Positions 8,411 through 16,895 of a DNA stretch of 64,000 nucleotides are shown here, piece by piece. The DNA is from Paenibacillus_E qinlingensis_A (GTDB taxonomy: Bacteria > Bacillota > Bacilli > Paenibacillales > NBRC-103111). Made by a program: the position numbers and the translations under genes. Below the pieces are notes generated by a model. The model was not told the DNA's origin. It did no database searches and worked only from the letters and a program-made list of their open reading frames with translations. Numbering within the stretch: position 1 is the stretch's first letter; each line of letters opens with the position of its first letter. The stretch is from the NCBI RefSeq assembly GCF_031455095.1, contig NZ_JAVDSB010000001.1, forward strand, positions 806,001-870,000. Direction: 5' to 3'.

Positions 8411-9832
8411 ATGAGTAAAAAGACAATGTTCGAGAAAATTTGGGATAATCACGTTATTAACCAGGAAGATGGCAAGCCTAGTGTTATTTATATTGATTTG
8501 CATCTAGTACATGAAGTAACTTCACCGCAAGCTTTTGAAGGACTTCGTATGTCAGGTCGTCAAGTTCGTCGTCCAGACTTAACGTTCGCAACGATGGATC
8601 ACAACGTACCAACGAAAGATCGTTTCAATATCACAGATCCAATTTCGAAACAACAAATCGATACACTATCACAAAACTGCCGCGATTTCGGCGTTACACT
8701 TTTTGACTTAGACAGTCTTGATCAAGGTGTTGTCCACGTTATGGGTCCTGAGCTTGGTCTTACACACCCAGGTAAAACCATCGTATGTGGAGACAGCCAT
8801 ACATCTACACACGGTGCTTTCGGCGCACTTGCTTTCGGTATCGGAACAAGTGAAGTTGAGCACGTAATGGCGACACAAACATTGCAACAATCCAGAGCGA
8901 AATCTCTTGAAGTTCGCATCACGGGCAGTTTGAAGCCAGGCGTTACAGCAAAGGATTTAATCCTTGGTGTTATCGCGAAGTACGGAACGGATTTTGCAAC
9001 AGGTTATGTTATTGAGTACACAGGCGAAGCAATCCGCGGTCTTTCCATGGAAGAGCGTATGACCGTTTGTAACATGTCAATTGAAGGTGGAGCTCGTGCA
9101 GGACTAATTGCTCCTGACGCTACAACATTTAACTACTTGCGTGGTCGTGAATACGTACCTCAAGGTGCTGATTTCGACGCAGCGGTAGCAGAATGGTCCA
9201 ACCTTGTTACAGATGAAGGCGCTGTGTATGATTGGGTATTGGAATTCGACGCAGATACTTTGATCCCGCAAGTAACCTGGGGTACGAGCCCTGGTATGGG
9301 AACAAGCGTAACTTCTCTCGTTCCAGATCCGCAAAGCTTTGAAACCGAAAATGAACGTAAAGCTGCTGAAAAAGCACTTGAATATATGGATTTAACACCA
9401 GGCACGCCGATGACTGAGCTGAAAGTAGACTATGTCTTCATCGGATCTTGTACAAATGGACGTATCGAGGATCTTCGTGCAGCAGCTAAGATTGCACAAG
9501 GTTATACGGTAGATCCTAGCGTTACAGCAATCGTAGTTCCAGGTTCGGGTCGTGTTAAAATTCAAGCTGAAAAAGAAGGTTTGGACAAAATTTTCTCCGA
9601 CGCTGGATTCGAATGGCGCGATGCAGGTTGCAGTATGTGTTTGGCGATGAACCCAGACGTGCTTCAACCAGGACAACGTTGTGCTTCCACGTCCAACCGT
9701 AACTTTGAAGGACGTCAAGGACGCGGCGGACGTACTCACCTTGTTTCCCCAGCTATGGCAGTTGCTGCAGCAATCAAAGGTCATTTCTATGACGTTCGTG
9801 ATTGGGAAATTAAAGAATACCAACAAGCTTAA
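8411..9832 (+). CDS. leuC: 3-isopropylmalate dehydratase large subunit
   Basis: With LeuD it forms the cytoplasmic [4Fe-4S] hydro-lyase that isomerises 2-isopropylmalate to 3-isopropylmalate in leucine synthesis. The 473 residues fit LeuC. The cluster ligands are C347 in FIGSCTNGR and C407/C410 in AGCSMCLAMNPD. Substrate-region motifs VCGDSHTSTHGAFG and FGIGTSEVEHV are intact. AGAGGTGA lies before the ATG. leuD follows 69 bases later, and leuA and leuB are absent, so the pathway is split across the genome. Confidence 0.98.
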   Translation: MSKKTMFEKIWDNHVINQEDGKPSVIYIDLHLVHEVTSPQAFEGLRMSGRQVRRPDLTFATMDHNVPTKDRFNITDPISKQQIDTLSQNCRDFGVTLFDLDSLDQGVVHVMGPELGLTHPGKTIVCGDSHTSTHGAFGALAFGIGTSEVEHVMATQTLQQSRAKSLEVRITGSLKPGVTAKDLILGVIAKYGTDFATGYVIEYTGEAIRGLSMEERMTVCNMSIEGGARAGLIAPDATTFNYLRGREYVPQGADFDAAVAEWSNLVTDEGAVYDWVLEFDADTLIPQVTWGTSPGMGTSVTSLVPDPQSFETENERKAAEKALEYMDLTPGTPMTELKVDYVFIGSCTNGRIEDLRAAAKIAQGYTVDPSVTAIVVPGSGRVKIQAEKEGLDKIFSDAGFEWRDAGCSMCLAMNPDVLQPGQRCASTSNRNFEGRQGRGGRTHLVSPAMAVAAAIKGHFYDVRDWEIKEYQQA

Positions 9833-9864
9833 TTTCGGCTAAATCAAGCAATGCTTAAGATGCT

Positions 9865-9884
9865 AGTTTTGCAATAGCAAAACT
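9865..9884 (+). other. intercistronic hairpin between leuC and leuD
   Basis: AGTTTTGC (9865-9872) and GCAAAACT (9877-9884) form a perfect 8-bp stem with an AATA loop, 3 bases before the AAGGAG of leuD. There is no U-tract, so it is not a terminator. It may affect leuD translation or mRNA stability. Confidence 0.45.
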
Positions 9885-9901
9885 TTAAGGAGAATGAGAA
9901 C

Positions 9902-10507
9902 ATGGAAGCTTTCAAACAACATACAGGTCTAGTAGGCCCTGTTGATCGTGTAAACGTAGATACAGATGCAATTATCCCTAAGCAATTTCTTAAACGTATT
10001 GAGCGTTCTGGGTTCGGACAATTCCTATTCTTCGAGTGGAGATGGGACGAAGCAGGCAACGTCATCGAGAACTTCCCGTTAAACCAAGATCGTTATCAAG
10101 GAGCTTCCGTTTTGATTTCCAGAGCGAATTTTGGTTGCGGATCTTCCCGTGAGCACGCGCCTTGGGCAATCCAAGATTTCGGATTCCGCGTAATCATCGC
10201 GCCTTCCTACGCAGACATTTTCTACAACAACTGTTTCAAAAACAGCATTCTGCCAATCAAATTGTCAGAAGAGCAAGTTGAGGATCTGTTCCAACGTACG
10301 GCTAAGCACGAAGGATACAAGCTGAATGTTGATCTTGAGAACAAGAAACTGACAGATGAGTACGGACTCCAAATCAACTTCGATTTGGATGAGCACCGTC
10401 GTCAATTCTTGCTTCAAGGCTTGGATGACATCGGTTTGACGCTGCAACACGAAGCGAAAATTACTGCGTATGAGCAAGTACACCAAAAGCGTTTAGCTTA
10501 TAAATAA
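9902..10507 (+). CDS. leuD: 3-isopropylmalate dehydratase small subunit
   Basis: The swivel subunit of isopropylmalate isomerase, 201 residues as usual. It begins MEAFKQHTGLVGPVDRVNVD, then has TDAIIPKQFLK and the conserved FGCGSSREHAPWAI. Its start has AAGGAG 9 bases upstream. It is co-transcribed with leuC and the unit ends at a strong terminator 13 bases after the stop codon. Confidence 0.98.
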   Translation: MEAFKQHTGLVGPVDRVNVDTDAIIPKQFLKRIERSGFGQFLFFEWRWDEAGNVIENFPLNQDRYQGASVLISRANFGCGSSREHAPWAIQDFGFRVIIAPSYADIFYNNCFKNSILPIKLSEEQVEDLFQRTAKHEGYKLNVDLENKKLTDEYGLQINFDLDEHRRQFLLQGLDDIGLTLQHEAKITAYEQVHQKRLAYK

Positions 10508-10520
10508 GATTAGAGTAAAA

Positions 10521-10554
10521 GGCGTATCCCCTTGAGGGGATACGCCTTTTTTTT
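10521..10554 (+). terminator. rho-independent terminator after leuCD
   Basis: A perfect 11-bp stem, GGCGTATCCCC (10521-10531) with GGGGATACGCC (10536-10546), loop TTGA, followed by eight T residues (10547-10554). Confidence 0.95.
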
Positions 10555-10766
10555 GCTATAATTTGCATATTTTCTTGAGCAATCTTGCAACTTTTGGCAG
10601 TTACTAACGTCTAATAGATTACTAGATTGTCGAAGGGAAGGAGGTAGCGCTGTCAGGTAAAGGTTAATTTTGCTATAATAACAAGGAAGTTGATAGAATG
10701 ATAGAGTTGGCTAAATAACTTCGTAGTGACATCCCCCCCCATTCCGACATTACATAGAGGTGAATA

Positions 10767-12239
10767 ATGAAATTTCCTGCAATATGTTTGTTTTTGCTCA
10801 CTTGTCTGTTGCTGCTGCCAACTACTGCCCTCGGTGCTGAATCCCCTAAGCCAATAAAGCTATTTATGAATGAAAAGCTGTTGGATGTCCAGGGGGCTCA
10901 ACCCCGCATTGTGAATGATAATACAATTGTTCCTGTAAGAATTATTGTCGAGCAAATTGGTGCGCAAGTGAGCTGGGACGAAGCGACCAGTAAAGTAACC
11001 ATTGTGAAAGACAAAGTTAATATCCAACTCGTGATTAACAATCTGACCGCACTTATTAATGGGAAGAAAGAGACATTAGAAGTAGGTCCGAAGATTGAAA
11101 ATGGTTCTACCATGCTACCGCTGCGATTTATAGGTGAGGTGTTTGGAATCGAGTTCAAATGGGATGGCCCTACATCGTCTGTCCATATGTTCAAAAAGGA
11201 TGATTCCGATTCAAAACCCGTAACCGGACCTATAGATGTGAAAGACCCGAATGGCAATAACGGAAATCCTGAAACAAAGCCGCCTGGAACGAAGCCAACA
11301 ACTGGAGCTGGGACTGGAACTGGCAACGGCAATGGAAACGGCAACGGAACGCCGATACCAGATCCATCGGTTCACGTAATCACGTCTATTTCACTAACAG
11401 AAACAGAATTAACGGTTACTGCGAAGGATGGAACCCTAACTCCGAATGTGTTAAATCTATCGAATCCTTCACGCATGGTGTTTGATTTCCCGAACACGAC
11501 ATTAGATGAGTCACTTCAGAAGCTGCTCGTTAAAAATGCAGGAGAACTGCCATCCAAGCAGCCACTTGTATCCAAAGTGCGATTCTCTAACTTTAATGAT
11601 AATCCGGCTACTGTAAGGATTATTCTGGATTTGAACGGTCCAGCTGGTTACCAAAAGATAGCTACCAAACTGCCGAATCAGTGGAAGGCAACGATTGGTG
11701 AGAAGAAGCTAACTGTGATTATTGATGCTGGGCATGGGGATAACGATCCAGGTGCGCTTTCCATTACAGGTAGGCATGAGAAGGATTTTACACTTGCAAC
11801 AGCGAATAAAGTAAATGCACTGTTAATAAAAGATAAGCGAATTAACGTTCTGATGACCCGTTCAGATGATACCTTTATTCCATTAGATGATCGTGTTTCT
11901 GTTGCCAACAATATTTCAGCGGACCTATTTTTATCGATTCATGGAAATAGCGCCAAAGCAACCGTGTCAGGAACCGAAACCTACTATAACAGGCCCGAAA
12001 GCTTAGATTTCGCCAATGTTATTCATAAGTATGCTGTTCCGGCTACTGGATTTGCAGATCGCAAAGTTCGCCAAGCAGATTTCCGTGTGATCACGAAAAC
12101 CAACATGCCAGCAGTATTGCTTGAAGTTGGTTACTTGTCCAATAAAAATGATGAATCCGCGATGTACAAAGAGGCATTCCAGGACAAATTAGCTGCTTCG
12201 CTGGTTGCTGCTATTAAGGAGTACTTGAACCTTAAGTAA
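10767..12239 (+). CDS. exported N-acetylmuramoyl-L-alanine amidase with stalk and AMIN-like domains
   Basis: A peptidoglycan hydrolase cutting the bond between muramic acid and L-alanine. In order: a signal peptide ending near TTALGA (residue 24); a copper-amine-oxidase-like N-terminal stalk domain (about 30-145) with the repeat pattern NDNTIVPVRIIVEQIG and GSTMLPLRFIGEVFG; a Gly/Asn/Thr/Pro linker (about 155-200); an AMIN-like beta domain (about 205-305); and an Amidase_3 domain (about 315-490). The zinc and catalytic motifs are IIDAGHGDNDPGA, a Glu at the HEKDFTL segment, LFLSIHGNS and the terminal AVLLEVGYLSN. Two further envelope genes, GerMN and SLH, follow on the same strand. Confidence 0.93.
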   Translation: MKFPAICLFLLTCLLLLPTTALGAESPKPIKLFMNEKLLDVQGAQPRIVNDNTIVPVRIIVEQIGAQVSWDEATSKVTIVKDKVNIQLVINNLTALINGKKETLEVGPKIENGSTMLPLRFIGEVFGIEFKWDGPTSSVHMFKKDDSDSKPVTGPIDVKDPNGNNGNPETKPPGTKPTTGAGTGTGNGNGNGNGTPIPDPSVHVITSISLTETELTVTAKDGTLTPNVLNLSNPSRMVFDFPNTTLDESLQKLLVKNAGELPSKQPLVSKVRFSNFNDNPATVRIILDLNGPAGYQKIATKLPNQWKATIGEKKLTVIIDAGHGDNDPGALSITGRHEKDFTLATANKVNALLIKDKRINVLMTRSDDTFIPLDDRVSVANNISADLFLSIHGNSAKATVSGTETYYNRPESLDFANVIHKYAVPATGFADRKVRQADFRVITKTNMPAVLLEVGYLSNKNDESAMYKEAFQDKLAASLVAAIKEYLNLK

Positions 12240-12307
12240 GCAGTAAGAATTCGAAGCAGCAAAAACTAGGCTAGCATGTCTAGGCATAAAGCTAAGGAGT
12301 GAATAAG

Positions 12308-12892
12308 ATGAACAAAACAAGTCGCCTAGTTCAAGGAGCGCTCCTTGTAAGTGCCATCACGTTGTCTATCACGGCCTGTGGCCAGAAAACACAATTAACA
12401 GGAGCTGCTACGTCGGAACCGCAAGCTACGGCTACACCGATTGCAACTATTTCTACGCCAACAGCCACGCCTAAGCCGACACCTGCGCCTCTTAAGCAGT
12501 TGCAAGTTAAGGCTTATTACAGTGATCAAGATGAAATGAAGCTCGTTGAGAAAGTAGTAACAATCAGCGTGGAGAAGGATGCTGACACTTATGAGGCTGC
12601 ATTGAAAGCACTTCAGAAGAATGATGACCCCAAAGCACCTTCCTTATTTGATGATATGAAATTCACAAGTGTCAAGTTCGATGCTGCCAAAGGTGAATTG
12701 AAGTTGGATATGGCATTCGGACCCAAGACGCAAATGGGTGCGCCTGGTGAGGAATTATTTGTACAAGCATTAAAGAAAACAGTGTTCCAATTTCCTGAAG
12801 TGAAGACCTTGTATGTACTTAAAGACGGTAAGCAAGTTGATAGTCTAATGGGACATCTAGAGCTTCCTTACCCGATCAAACGACCTAACTAA
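12308..12892 (+). CDS. GerMN-domain lipoprotein
   Basis: About 194 residues. A signal peptide has the lipobox SITAC, followed by a Thr/Pro/Ala-rich linker (about 30-65) and one GerMN domain (about 70-190) with TYEAALKALQ, MKFTSVKFDAAKGELKLDM and a C-terminal LPYPIKRP. GerM-type domains occur in sporulation and germination proteins and in cell-envelope lipoproteins; this protein is probably anchored to the outer face of the membrane. The ATG at 12308 is preferred because AAGGAG at 12293-12298 is 9 bases upstream; a GTG at 12299 directly abuts that site. It follows the amidase by 68 bases and precedes the SLH gene by 29, probably one operon. Confidence 0.85.
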   Translation: MNKTSRLVQGALLVSAITLSITACGQKTQLTGAATSEPQATATPIATISTPTATPKPTPAPLKQLQVKAYYSDQDEMKLVEKVVTISVEKDADTYEAALKALQKNDDPKAPSLFDDMKFTSVKFDAAKGELKLDMAFGPKTQMGAPGEELFVQALKKTVFQFPEVKTLYVLKDGKQVDSLMGHLELPYPIKRPN

Positions 12893-12921
12893 ATAGGAAT
12901 TGTAGAGGAGTTACATCGAAC

Positions 12922-15642
12922 ATGAAAAATAAGAAATTGGCGAGTGCTATCGTAAGCTCCATGATCATCACAAGTCTAGCAGGCACGCCAGTCCTTGCAG
13001 CACCCGTGAATACAACAACTTCAACAACATCGAACTCGAATGTACGACTATCTTTTAATGATGTGAGCAGTGATTACTGGGGGATTCGACACATTTCCAA
13101 GCTAGCTTTGGAAGGCGTTATCGAGGGAGTCGCAGAGGGTATTTACTCGCCAGAAACTTCGGTTTCACAACAAGATGTATTAATTATGGCTACACGTATG
13201 ATGGGCTTACAGGCTGATGCCGACAATCTGGCGACGGATACGGTATTCCCGGATTACATGTTAGTTGATAAATATGCTCGTAACTACGTAGCGCTAGCCT
13301 TACAAAAAGGTTTGATTTCAACAGAGCAAGAAAAAGTAAGAACGCAAGGTACCAAGCCGGTCGGTAATTGGGGACAACAAAAAGCAACGAGGGAATGGGT
13401 GGCTGAAGTCGTCATTCGTGCTATTGGGAAAGCTTCCTTAGCAGAAAGCTTATCTACGAAAGCAACTTCGTTTACAGATAACCAACAGATCAGCAACAGT
13501 GCGCTAGGATTCGTCAATGCAGCTGTGTCTTTAAAAGTTGTAGATGGGTTCGAAGATGGCTCATTCCAACCGAAAGGCGCGGTAACACGTGCTCAAATGG
13601 CGGCATTCCTAAGTCGTTCACAAAAGAATTTGACGACATTACCAGAACGCGCTAAAAAAGGCTATATGACGAGCCTAACAAGCGGCAGTATTGGTCTAAT
13701 GGATAAAGACGGAAACACGAGTACATACAAGATTTCACCTAATACCGTATTTTTCGGAAATAAAAATGATGTGGCTATTTCATCCAAAGAATTGCAAGAA
13801 ACGTATGAAGTATCCATAGTTCAAGTGAACGGTACAGCTTATTATGTAGAAATCCTAAGTGATGAGCTGCATATGGACATCCACGAAGGACAATTACTAA
13901 AGCTTAATCTGACAACGATGAAAGCGACGCTGGACGATTATGAAAGTTACGACTTAGCGTCCGATGTTGCCGTAACGGATATGAATGGTCGCGGACTTAG
14001 TTTAGGTGAAATTGTAGCCGGAAGCACGATCCAAATTCGTAAAAGTCAACTTGTAGACAGCGACAAATATACTTCTATCGTTGTTAAACAAATTCCAGTG
14101 AGTAAAACGGCGGTTGGTGATATCCAAACGTTGAATAAAGATGCGATGCAGCTTACGTTGATTGAGTCTGCCTCTGGAGAGACAGAGACCTACGGATTTT
14201 CGAGTAATTTGATTGCTACGATGGCAGATAATACGCTCATCAATTTGGATGCCATCCACGTTGGAGACACAGTTGAATACACCGTCAAGAATAGTGAAAT
14301 TGTGAAGCTTATTGTTAAAAAGCAAGCGGATGTTGGAACCAGTGTGGAAGGAACGTTTAAACAATTTACAGACGACCAATCTACGATTTTGATTAATAAA
14401 ACGTCTGGTAAAACAGTGGATGCCTATGAGTTAAGTAGTAACACGCGTGTTGTTATTAATGGCTTAGCTAATGCGAGTGTTTATGATTTGGCTGCAGGGG
14501 ATCAATTGAAGTTAGATGTGTTGAATAATAAGGTTACAACGATTACAGTTATTAATCGGTCAATTGAGAATTTATATTTTGCTAAAATTATTGATTACAA
14601 TGCCTCATCCAAAATTTTAACTGTCACTGATAATGCAGGAAAACCACATGCCTTTCTTTTGAATGATAGTGTTGCGATTTGGTACAATGGAACTAAACTT
14701 CCATTCACTAATTTCAATAGCCTTTTCTCAGCTGGCAAATATGTAGATCTTCTTGTTTCCAATGATTCGGTTAAACAAATTCAAATGTCCTTGCAGCTTG
14801 ATGGTGCACTGACACAATTGAATTTACAAACGAATGATATAACAGTGAAAACAGATAGTGGACAAAGTATAACGTTTAAACTAAATTTTACACCAACTGT
14901 TGAACTTGCAAACAAGCCAAACAGTACGCTTTCTGATTTGAAAGTCGGAGATAAAATTAGTCTGCTTCTAAGTTTTGATCAATCGACAGTAACGAAAATC
15001 GTCACTAGTGACACCAAGGTTTTCAAAACCCTTTTAACGAATACGAACCTAAAACAAGCTACGTTCTTGAATGACTCCAATACGACTGTTACAATTCCTT
15101 TAGATGGGGTCCCGCTTGTGAAAGCAGATGGCACGAATGCTGCATTTGCTGACCTTGCGATCGATGATTATGTGAAATTCTCTTTCAAAGGCCTTGCGAT
15201 CACGAAAGCCGAGTTAGTAACACCAGTTCGAGGTAAAGTAACAGCGGTGAACGCTGCAAGTTCGAGTTTAACCATTCAAGATTTTACAGGTAAAAGTCAA
15301 GTAGTTAACGCTGGCAGTAGTTACAGTGTAAAACTCAATGGCGGCATGGATTGGAGCTTCTCCTCGATTAAAGTAGGGGATCGTGTTCAATTGATGAAGG
15401 ACGTCAATGACAAACTCATGATTCAAGTTGCTATCGCTTCTAAACGTGAATTTGATCAGTATAGCCCTACATTGAACCAAGTGAATGTCAAAGCTTCTGG
15501 TGGCGAGCAAACTGCCTACAACCTGTTCCCGAGAGCTTACCTGCACACTAGTTCCTCCATTGTGTTGCCATCTTCCTTCGTTGCTGGAGATCAGCTGACG
15601 CTTTATATCCTTGACAATAAAATTGTTGAGATAGAAAAGTAG
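12922..15642 (+). CDS. S-layer homology (SLH) domain surface protein
   Basis: A 906-residue exported protein. The signal peptide (MKNKKLASAIVSS, cleavage near VLAAP) leads to three SLH domains at about 40-240: FNDVSSDYWGIRHISKLA, a second from DTVFPDY, and a third ending SFQPKGAVTRAQMAAFLSR. SLH domains bind pyruvylated cell-wall polymer. The remaining ~650 residues are beta-rich, Thr/Ser/Asn/Asp-rich and made of loosely repeated modules with patterns such as LKVGDKISLLL and IKVGDRVQLM, with no enzymatic motif. A structural or adhesive surface role is likely. AT-rich codon use in the 14.4-15.0 kb part differs slightly from the neighbours. A terminator follows. Confidence 0.9.
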   Translation: MKNKKLASAIVSSMIITSLAGTPVLAAPVNTTTSTTSNSNVRLSFNDVSSDYWGIRHISKLALEGVIEGVAEGIYSPETSVSQQDVLIMATRMMGLQADADNLATDTVFPDYMLVDKYARNYVALALQKGLISTEQEKVRTQGTKPVGNWGQQKATREWVAEVVIRAIGKASLAESLSTKATSFTDNQQISNSALGFVNAAVSLKVVDGFEDGSFQPKGAVTRAQMAAFLSRSQKNLTTLPERAKKGYMTSLTSGSIGLMDKDGNTSTYKISPNTVFFGNKNDVAISSKELQETYEVSIVQVNGTAYYVEILSDELHMDIHEGQLLKLNLTTMKATLDDYESYDLASDVAVTDMNGRGLSLGEIVAGSTIQIRKSQLVDSDKYTSIVVKQIPVSKTAVGDIQTLNKDAMQLTLIESASGETETYGFSSNLIATMADNTLINLDAIHVGDTVEYTVKNSEIVKLIVKKQADVGTSVEGTFKQFTDDQSTILINKTSGKTVDAYELSSNTRVVINGLANASVYDLAAGDQLKLDVLNNKVTTITVINRSIENLYFAKIIDYNASSKILTVTDNAGKPHAFLLNDSVAIWYNGTKLPFTNFNSLFSAGKYVDLLVSNDSVKQIQMSLQLDGALTQLNLQTNDITVKTDSGQSITFKLNFTPTVELANKPNSTLSDLKVGDKISLLLSFDQSTVTKIVTSDTKVFKTLLTNTNLKQATFLNDSNTTVTIPLDGVPLVKADGTNAAFADLAIDDYVKFSFKGLAITKAELVTPVRGKVTAVNAASSSLTIQDFTGKSQVVNAGSSYSVKLNGGMDWSFSSIKVGDRVQLMKDVNDKLMIQVAIASKREFDQYSPTLNQVNVKASGGEQTAYNLFPRAYLHTSSSIVLPSSFVAGDQLTLYILDNKIVEIEK

Positions 15643-15666
15643 ATCGTTGAACAATTGTTTAAGGAA

Positions 15667-15714
15667 AACCGTCTGTATAGGAGAAGCCATTCTTCTCAAA
15701 CAGGCGGTTTTTTT
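15667..15714 (+). terminator. rho-independent terminator after the SLH gene
   Basis: AACCGTCTGT (15667-15676) pairs with ACAGGCGGTT (15700-15709) with one G.U pair. A nested stem GAGAAG/CTTCTC (15681-15686, 15692-15697) and a T-run to 15714 follow the expected form. Confidence 0.85.
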
Positions 15715-15836
15715 CTTATTTTCAAAAAAAATGTTTATTTTTTAGAAAATGTTCGCATTTTGACGCTTTCAAGGATTGATTATGCCCTGACAATTCGCTA
15801 AACTGAAGAATATTACGACCCTAAGGAAGATCAGCT

Positions 15837-16508
15837 ATGACACAGAAGACAGTAAGACATATTCTGGACACCATCGGTGAACTATATCCGGATGCGCATT
15901 GTGAGTTGAATCACAGTAATCCATTTGAATTAACGATTGCCGTGTTGCTATCAGCGCAGTGTACGGATGAAACCGTGAATAAGGTTACCAAAGACTTGTT
16001 TGAGAAGTACAAACGACCTGAAGATTACTTGGCTGTTCCTTTAGAGGAATTGGAGCAAGATATTCGGCGAATTGGTTTATTTCGCAACAAGGCTAGTCAT
16101 ATTCATAAGCTGTGTCAGTTGCTACTGGACAAGTTCGGTGGTGAAATTCCTGAGAAGCACGAGCAATTGGTTGAATTGCCTGGCGTTGGGCGTAAGACGG
16201 CAAATGTCGTCGTATCGAACGCATTCGGAGTTCCGGCAATTGCGGTTGACACGCATGTCGAACGAGTCTCTAAGCGATTAGGACTTGTTGGCTGGGATGA
16301 TTCCGTACTTGAAGTTGAAAAGAAGCTAATGAAGAAAGTACCACGCGACGAATGGACGCAAACACATCATCGATTGATATTTTTTGGTCGATATCACTGC
16401 AAGGCACAGAACCCCAATTGCCCGATTTGTCCCTTATTGGACAATTGCCGCGAGGGGAAGAAGCGTATGAAACCACCGTCAACAAGGAAAACTATTACAA
16501 ACAAATGA
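15837..16508 (+). CDS. nth: endonuclease III
   Basis: A base-excision-repair DNA glycosylase and AP lyase acting on oxidised pyrimidines. The helix-hairpin-helix motif LPGVGRKTANVV contains the catalytic lysine K120, and D138 lies in VDTHVERVSKRLG; both match the E. coli numbering. The [4Fe-4S] loop near the C-terminus has the ligands of CKAQNPNCPICPLLDNC. Length 223 is normal. The start has AAGGAAG 9 bases upstream. A small gene of unknown role follows 25 bases after the stop. Confidence 0.97.
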   Translation: MTQKTVRHILDTIGELYPDAHCELNHSNPFELTIAVLLSAQCTDETVNKVTKDLFEKYKRPEDYLAVPLEELEQDIRRIGLFRNKASHIHKLCQLLLDKFGGEIPEKHEQLVELPGVGRKTANVVVSNAFGVPAIAVDTHVERVSKRLGLVGWDDSVLEVEKKLMKKVPRDEWTQTHHRLIFFGRYHCKAQNPNCPICPLLDNCREGKKRMKPPSTRKTITNK

Positions 16509-16533
16509 AATGCTGACAAAGGATGGGATTGAA

Positions 16534-16809
16534 ATGAAATGCATCGCCGTATATACCAATAGCTTCGAATTGTTCTCCGATATTTATGAGCAAGTGATCA
16601 ACACGCCGCTAGCCGATAATGAGGAAAAAGTCATTGAAGGTGTAACTGTCAGTGAATCCGGTGAGGTTCCTCAGAATTACATAGACAAAATGAAAACAAA
16701 ATCCGAGGTTGTTGTGATGAAAGTGAAGGATTCGGATATTACGATTCTTCAGCATCGTGACGTTTTTGAAATTTTCCTACCGGAAAAAGAAAAAATCGCC
16801 CTCACGTAA
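16534..16809 (+). CDS. small protein of unknown function
   Basis: 91 residues, beginning MKCIAVYTNSFELFSDIYEQ and containing EVVVMKVKDSDITILQHRDV, predicted soluble with alternating strands and helices. The ATG at 16534 has AAAGGATGGG upstream; an ATG at 16510, only 1 base beyond the nth stop codon, has no ribosome site. The spacing suggests co-transcription with nth, and a terminator follows 6 bases after the stop. I do not recognise the family, and no catalytic motif is visible. Confidence 0.75.
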   Translation: MKCIAVYTNSFELFSDIYEQVINTPLADNEEKVIEGVTVSESGEVPQNYIDKMKTKSEVVVMKVKDSDITILQHRDVFEIFLPEKEKIALT

Positions 16810-16815
16810 GTCCAG

Positions 16816-16840
16816 AATCTCCCTTTGGGAGATTTTTTTT
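16816..16840 (+). terminator. rho-independent terminator after nth and the small gene
   Basis: AATCTCCC (16816-16823) pairs perfectly with GGGAGATT (16827-16834) around a TTT loop, followed by a T-run to 16840. Confidence 0.9.
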
Positions 16841-16895
16841 CTGTATAGCTGCGAGGGATAGGTAAGAATCAATCATAGAGGAGCGGAATGAACGA

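Noticed and set aside
10733..10740. Run of eight C residues before the amidase gene, as a phase-variation tract.
   Set aside because: One short run in a non-coding stretch, outside any promoter spacing that I can identify. No evidence of variation.
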